From: Bradyrhizobium agreste
GTDB lineage: Bacteria; Pseudomonadota; Alphaproteobacteria; Rhizobiales; Xanthobacteraceae
Direction: 5' to 3'
Length of the DNA: 64,000 bases
Assembly: GCF_016031625.1 (NCBI RefSeq)
Contig: NZ_JACCHP010000017.1
Coordinates: 158,397-222,396, forward strand
Shown here piece after piece: positions 60,138 through 64,000 of this stretch (position 1 is the first letter of the stretch; each line of letters opens with the position of its first letter). Below the pieces are notes generated by a model. That model ran no database searches and was not told the DNA's origin. It worked only from the letters and a program-made list of their open reading frames with translations. A program made the position numbers and the translations under genes.

Positions 60138-63017
60138 ATGATCAGACTGGCTTTTGGTTCTCCGAGTGACGGAGGCTCTAGAGCGTTGGCGCGGCCGGCT
60201 ATTGCGATCTTGATGTCCGCAATTGTGTTTGCTGGAGGTTCTGTTTCTGGATTCGCCGGGACGATGTCTGTTCCTGGCAGCTTCGATGTAAGTCCGACGG
60301 GAGCCGCAACCTATTCGATGCCGATCAGTGTGCCGCCGGGCGCGGCGGGCATGATGCCAGCATTGTCGCTAGCCTATAGCAGTCAGGGCGGAAACGGCCC
60401 ATTGGGAATGGGATGGGCTCTCGCAGGCCTGCCGTCGATTGGACGTTGTGGAAGGACATTGGCCCAAGACGGCGCGACTGGCGGTGTCAATTTCGATGCG
60501 AATGACCGCTTTTGCATGAATGGGCAGAGGCTTGTGGCGACCAGTGGTACCTACGGTGGCGACGGCACGCAGTATCGCACCGAGATCGAATCGCTCGCCA
60601 AGATCATCTCACACGGCAGCGCAGGCAGCGGGCCGGCCTGGTTCGAGGTCCACACCAAGTCCGGCCAGACGATGGAGTTTGGCAACACCGCCGATTCACG
60701 CCTGCTGGCGCAGGGGCAGGCGTCAGTGCGGGTCTGGGGCGTCAACAAAGTTAGCGACAGCAAGTCGAATTTCTATGCAGTCACCTACACCAGCGATCTT
60801 ACCAACGGACAATTTTATCCGAGCAGGATCGACTACACCGGGAACGTGGCAACGGGAGTCGGCGCGTCGAACTCGGTGCAGTTCGCTTATGCGACGCGTC
60901 CGGACATCATTCCGCAGTACCAGGCAGGATTTCGGTTCACGACCGCCTTTCGCCTGACAAATGTGAAGACCTACGTGGGGTCTACCCTGGTGTCGGACTA
61001 TCGGCTCGCATACGAGCAAAGTGGTCCTGCCAATCGCAGCCGACTGACCAAGGTCTCGATCTGCGATGGCAGCGGCTCTTGCTTGCCCTCGACAAGCTTC
61101 AACTGGACGAGCACGTCGTCTGGCTTCGCCGGCCGTCAGATATGGAATTCGGATCCCTGGGGTGTATCGACGGGATGGACTGACAACAACAAGTATCCTC
61201 GCTGGGTCATGGACGTGAACGGGGACGGTCTGCCGGACCTGGTAGGAATAGCAGCCTCAGCGGTCGTGGTCTCTCTCAACACTGGAACGAGTTTTGGCGC
61301 CCGCCAAGTCTGGAGTACGGATGCCTGGGGTACGTCGACGGGGTGGACAGATAACAATACCTATCCCCGAATGTTGGTTGATGTGAACGGCGACGGCTTG
61401 CCGGATCTGGTTGGAATTGCCGCGTCGGCCGTCGTGGTTTCCCTTAATACCGGAACGAGCTTTGGCGGGCGTCAGACTTGGAGCACGGATGCCTGGGGCG
61501 TATCGACCGGCTGGACCGACAACAACACCTATCCGAGAACGTTGGTCGATGTGAACGGCGACGGTTTGCCGGATCTGGTAGGTATTGCAGCGTCGAACGT
61601 CATGGTCGCCTTGAATACAGGCGCTAGTTTTGGCCCCCGCCAGTACTGGAGTAGCGATCCTTGGGGTACTTCGACAGGGTGGACCGACAACAATACGTAT
61701 CCGCGGTGGTTCACTGATGTAAATGGCGATGGTCTTCCGGACTTGGTGGGAATTGCCGCGTCAGCCGTCATGGTTTCCCTCAATACCGGAACGGGCTTTG
61801 GCGGACGCCAAACGTGGAGCACGGATGCCTGGGGCGTATCGACCGGCTGGACCGACAACAACACCTATCCGAGAACGTTGGTCGATGTGAACGGCGACGG
61901 TTTGCCGGATCTGGTAGGTATTGCAGCGTCGAACGTCATGGTCGCCTTGAATACAGGCGCTAGTTTTGGCCCCCGCGAGTATTGGAGCAGCGATCCTTGG
62001 GGTACTTCGACAGGGTGGACCGACAACAATACGTATCCGCGGTGGTTCACTGATGTAAATGGCGATGGTCTTCCCGACTTGGTGGGAATTGCCGCGTCGG
62101 CCGTCATGGTTTCCCTTAATACCGGAACGAGCTTTGGCGGACGTCAGACTTGGAGCACGGATGCGTGGGGCGTATCGACCGGCTGGACAGACAACAACAC
62201 TTATCCAAGGATGCTGGTCGATGTTAAAGGCACGGGCTTTCAGGGGATCGTTGGTTTCGCTGCCTCGGACATATGCGTCGCTACAAATGGGACGAGCGGC
62301 CCTGCTGCCGATGTCATGACTTCGGCTGTCAATGGCCTCGGCAGTGCGACTACGTTCACGTACCAGCCCGGCACCAACACGTCGGTTGTCACCAAGGGAA
62401 CGGGCACGGCGTTCCCCATGCTTGACCTTGTTTCGTCCGCATATGTCGTATCGCAGGTTAACACCAGCAACGGGATCGGCGGCACCGTCGGCGCGTCTTA
62501 TACCTATTCTGGAGGGCGGATCGACTTGCGCAGGCGGGCGTTCCTCGGCTTTGCCCAGACCGGCGTGAAGGACCTGCAGACCGGCATCGCGAGTACGACG
62601 ACTTACCGGCAGGACTTTCCTTATACTGGCATGATCGCATCAACGGCCAAGAGCGTGACGCCTGGCACGCCGCCGGGAGGCGCTGCGGCTCAGGGAATGC
62701 AACTGACCCAGTTGTCGAACAGCTATCAGTTCAGCAATGCGTCTGGTGCGGCCAGCGTGAGCTCGCCGAGCGTCAACTCGGCGCCATACAAGGTGTCGTT
62801 GTCTCAGAGCGTCTCAAGCGGGTCCGATCTCGATGGATCGGCGTTGCCGTCGGTGACGACGACGAACCAGTACGATGCCTATCTGAACCCGACGCAGGTC
62901 GTGACATCGACTTCTGACGGCTTCAGCAAGACGACCGTAAGTACCTACAGTAACGATACGAGCGCTTGGTATTTGGGGCGGCTGACGAGATCGTCGGTCA
63001 CCGGTGTCGCGCCATAG
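60138..63017 (+). CDS. SpvB/TcdB-like exported protein with FG-GAP/VCBS-type repeats
   Basis: 959 residues. Signal peptide (ARPAIAILMSAIVFAGGSV, cleavage near GFAG). N-terminal SpvB-like domain (about 45-330): GSFDVSPTGAATYSMPISV, PALSLAYSSQGGNGPLGMGW. Then six in-phase 56-residue units (residues about 356-691), each with DVNGDGLPDLVGIAAS, a calcium-binding FG-GAP/VCBS-like loop, and a STGWTDNNTYPR end. The C-terminal part (about 720-959) looks like the TcdB middle region (LGSATTFTYQPGTNTSV, RRRAFLGFAQTGVKDL). ATG 60138 is preferred over GTG 60132. Likely secreted, with an RHS-type gene directly downstream; adjacent to gsp genes. Confidence 0.82.
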   Translation: MIRLAFGSPSDGGSRALARPAIAILMSAIVFAGGSVSGFAGTMSVPGSFDVSPTGAATYSMPISVPPGAAGMMPALSLAYSSQGGNGPLGMGWALAGLPSIGRCGRTLAQDGATGGVNFDANDRFCMNGQRLVATSGTYGGDGTQYRTEIESLAKIISHGSAGSGPAWFEVHTKSGQTMEFGNTADSRLLAQGQASVRVWGVNKVSDSKSNFYAVTYTSDLTNGQFYPSRIDYTGNVATGVGASNSVQFAYATRPDIIPQYQAGFRFTTAFRLTNVKTYVGSTLVSDYRLAYEQSGPANRSRLTKVSICDGSGSCLPSTSFNWTSTSSGFAGRQIWNSDPWGVSTGWTDNNKYPRWVMDVNGDGLPDLVGIAASAVVVSLNTGTSFGARQVWSTDAWGTSTGWTDNNTYPRMLVDVNGDGLPDLVGIAASAVVVSLNTGTSFGGRQTWSTDAWGVSTGWTDNNTYPRTLVDVNGDGLPDLVGIAASNVMVALNTGASFGPRQYWSSDPWGTSTGWTDNNTYPRWFTDVNGDGLPDLVGIAASAVMVSLNTGTGFGGRQTWSTDAWGVSTGWTDNNTYPRTLVDVNGDGLPDLVGIAASNVMVALNTGASFGPREYWSSDPWGTSTGWTDNNTYPRWFTDVNGDGLPDLVGIAASAVMVSLNTGTSFGGRQTWSTDAWGVSTGWTDNNTYPRMLVDVKGTGFQGIVGFAASDICVATNGTSGPAADVMTSAVNGLGSATTFTYQPGTNTSVVTKGTGTAFPMLDLVSSAYVVSQVNTSNGIGGTVGASYTYSGGRIDLRRRAFLGFAQTGVKDLQTGIASTTTYRQDFPYTGMIASTAKSVTPGTPPGGAAAQGMQLTQLSNSYQFSNASGAASVSSPSVNSAPYKVSLSQSVSSGSDLDGSALPSVTTTNQYDAYLNPTQVVTSTSDGFSKTTVSTYSNDTSAWYLGRLTRSSVTGVAP
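61203..62210 (+). repeat. six tandem 168-bp coding repeats; last four form two near-identical 336-bp dimers
   Basis: Units start at 61203, 61371, 61539, 61707, 61875 and 62043, each 168 bp (56 codons), with a degenerate seventh from 62211. Units 3-4 (61539-61874) and 5-6 (61875-62210) differ at only about fifteen bases by eye, so a 336-bp duplication occurred recently. Confidence 0.9.
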
Positions 63018-63162
63018 CTGATCAGGATTTGCCGCGGCCGGAGCTGCTCCGGCCGGGCGTGCTTCGTTTGCGTAGCGATCTGCATGAGTTGAGGCTGGCG
63101 TGAGCTGGCTGCGGCACCGCTCGATCTGTGCCGGGCACGATTTTGGAATCTGGGGCTTGGGA

Positions 63163-64000
63163 ATGGCAATGGATACGATCAAGAAGCTGTCGGCTGCGGC
63201 GGGGCTCGTAGCAGCGATGTCGAGCGCGGCATGGGGCTCGAGCGTGACGCGAACCTCGTCGTTTGCCTACGACGGGGCCTCGGGCCTGCTAGTGCAGGAG
63301 GTGGTCGAACCGGACACGCCGGCGTTGCGGCTGCAAACCGACTACACCTATGACAGCTTCGGCAACAGACTGACGGTGACCGTCAGCGGCGCTGATATCG
63401 CGACCCGGAGTTCGGCCTCCAGCTTCGACGCCAAAGGGCAGTTCAACACGGGCAATACCAATGCACTGAACCAGAGCGAGAGCTGGCAATATGACACCCG
63501 GTTCGGCTCGCCCACCAGCCAGACCGGCCCCAACGGCCTGACCACGACCTGGGAATACGACAGCTTCGGTCGCAAGGTTCGCGAGATCCGCCCGGACGGC
63601 ACCTATACATGGTGGTTCTACAGGCTGTGCAACGGCGTCGCCGGAGGCACCGAAGTGTGCGTCGCTGGGGCGAGCTATCTCGTCGCAAAACGACCATATG
63701 CGCCCAACGGCACGATCAGCGGACCGACGGTCACCGTGTATTTCGACCAGCTCGATCGCGAAATAGCGCGAGAGACGCAGGGCTTTGACGGCACCGCGAT
63801 CCGTGTGGCTACCATGTACGACGCGCTCGGGCGGGTGTCGCAGACCAGCCGGCCTTACTTCGTCAACGGCGGGACGCCGCAATACACGACCTTCACCTAC
63901 GACGCGCTGGGCCGCGCCCTGACCAAGACCAAGCCGGACGGCAGCGTGTCCCAGGTCGCCTATCACGGCCTGTCCGTCACTAAGACCAATGCACTCGGCC
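63163..64000 (+). CDS. RHS/YD-repeat protein (3' end outside window)
   Basis: Open frame to the last base. From ATG 63163 (ATG 63169 and GTG 63100 are alternatives) the protein starts with a signal peptide (MDTIKKLSAAAGLVAAMSSA) and continues with YD/RHS repeat units: SSFAYDGASGLLVQEVVEP, TYDSFGNRLTVTVSG, WEYDSFGRKVREIRPDG, MYDALGRVSQTSRPYF, TYDALGRALTKTKPDGS. About 279 residues are visible. RHS repeats form a shell that encloses a C-terminal toxin or effector domain, which lies beyond the window. It is 145 bp downstream of the SpvB-like gene on the same strand, so both are likely parts of one exported system. Confidence 0.85.
   Translation, partial: MAMDTIKKLSAAAGLVAAMSSAAWGSSVTRTSSFAYDGASGLLVQEVVEPDTPALRLQTDYTYDSFGNRLTVTVSGADIATRSSASSFDAKGQFNTGNTNALNQSESWQYDTRFGSPTSQTGPNGLTTTWEYDSFGRKVREIRPDGTYTWWFYRLCNGVAGGTEVCVAGASYLVAKRPYAPNGTISGPTVTVYFDQLDREIARETQGFDGTAIRVATMYDALGRVSQTSRPYFVNGGTPQYTTFTYDALGRALTKTKPDGSVSQVAYHGLSVTKTNALG

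Noticed and set aside
1..64000. tRNA, rRNA, CRISPR arrays, IS elements, prophage
   Set aside because: Looked for cloverleaf-like ends, regular short repeats with spacers, and transposase motifs; none seen. The holin-X gene alone is a chromosomal family and does not indicate a prophage.

Overview
The window reads as a chromosomal segment of a high-GC alphaproteobacterium, most likely Bradyrhizobium or a close relative (Rhodopseudomonas-like). This is inferred from gene content: CoA-dependent aromatic catabolism, several FixK/FNR-type TTGA-N6-TCAA boxes, a CBS-BON protein next to a PHA synthase, and intergenic repeats of a kind common in Bradyrhizobium. No rRNA, tRNA, CRISPR array or transposase was seen.

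About 1-16 kb holds a catabolic and uptake region. A CoA-transferase (cut by the window edge) and a two-component flavin monooxygenase with its reductase come first. A 3-hydroxyisobutyrate-dehydrogenase-like enzyme and a NMT1/TauA-type ABC importer with two permeases follow. An IlvD-type dehydratase sits inside the importer genes, and a NicX-like (2,5-dihydroxypyridine dioxygenase family) protein comes next. A convergent minus-strand operon encodes an alpha/beta hydrolase, acyl-CoA dehydrogenase, acyl-CoA ligase, octopine-dehydrogenase-like protein and 3-hydroxyacyl-CoA dehydrogenase. The substrate is not known from sequence.

About 16-26.5 kb is best explained as an aerobic 2-aminobenzoate (anthranilate) CoA pathway. 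It has 2-aminobenzoate-CoA ligase, the fused monooxygenase/old-yellow-enzyme 2-aminobenzoyl-CoA monooxygenase/reductase, SDR, enoyl-CoA hydratase, a RidA enamine deaminase, a LIV-type binding protein and a MarR regulator. Six copies of a 14-bp inverted repeat, consensus TTTKARGCYTAAAA, lie in its promoter regions and link it to the neighbouring minus-strand beta-oxidation operon.

About 26.5-43.4 kb is a low-oxygen/stress module: CBS-BON protein, PHA synthase, CHAD protein, a kinase-like fusion, zinc alcohol dehydrogenase, universal stress protein, Pat-like acetyltransferase, holin-X and DUF883 membrane proteins, an Mla-type lipid transporter, cytochrome c, an Fe-S FNR-like regulator, a 42-residue membrane protein and a second Crp-type regulator. 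Seven FixK/FNR-type boxes lie here; two divergent promoter regions carry two boxes each, apparently one per gene.

About 43.4-52.7 kb holds a TRAP transporter operon with an SDR (behind a 31-bp palindrome), a molybdopterin oxidoreductase, a caspase-fold protein that lacks both catalytic residues, an enoyl-CoA hydratase and a GlcG-like gene with an abnormal 5' end.

About 52.7-64 kb is a different block with lower GC in its intergenic parts. It has a partial type II secretion set (gspG divergent; gspD-F-H-I-J-K, with no gspE/C/L/M in the window), followed by two large exported proteins. One is an SpvB/FG-GAP-like protein with six in-phase 56-residue repeats. The other is an RHS/YD-repeat protein that runs off the window end.
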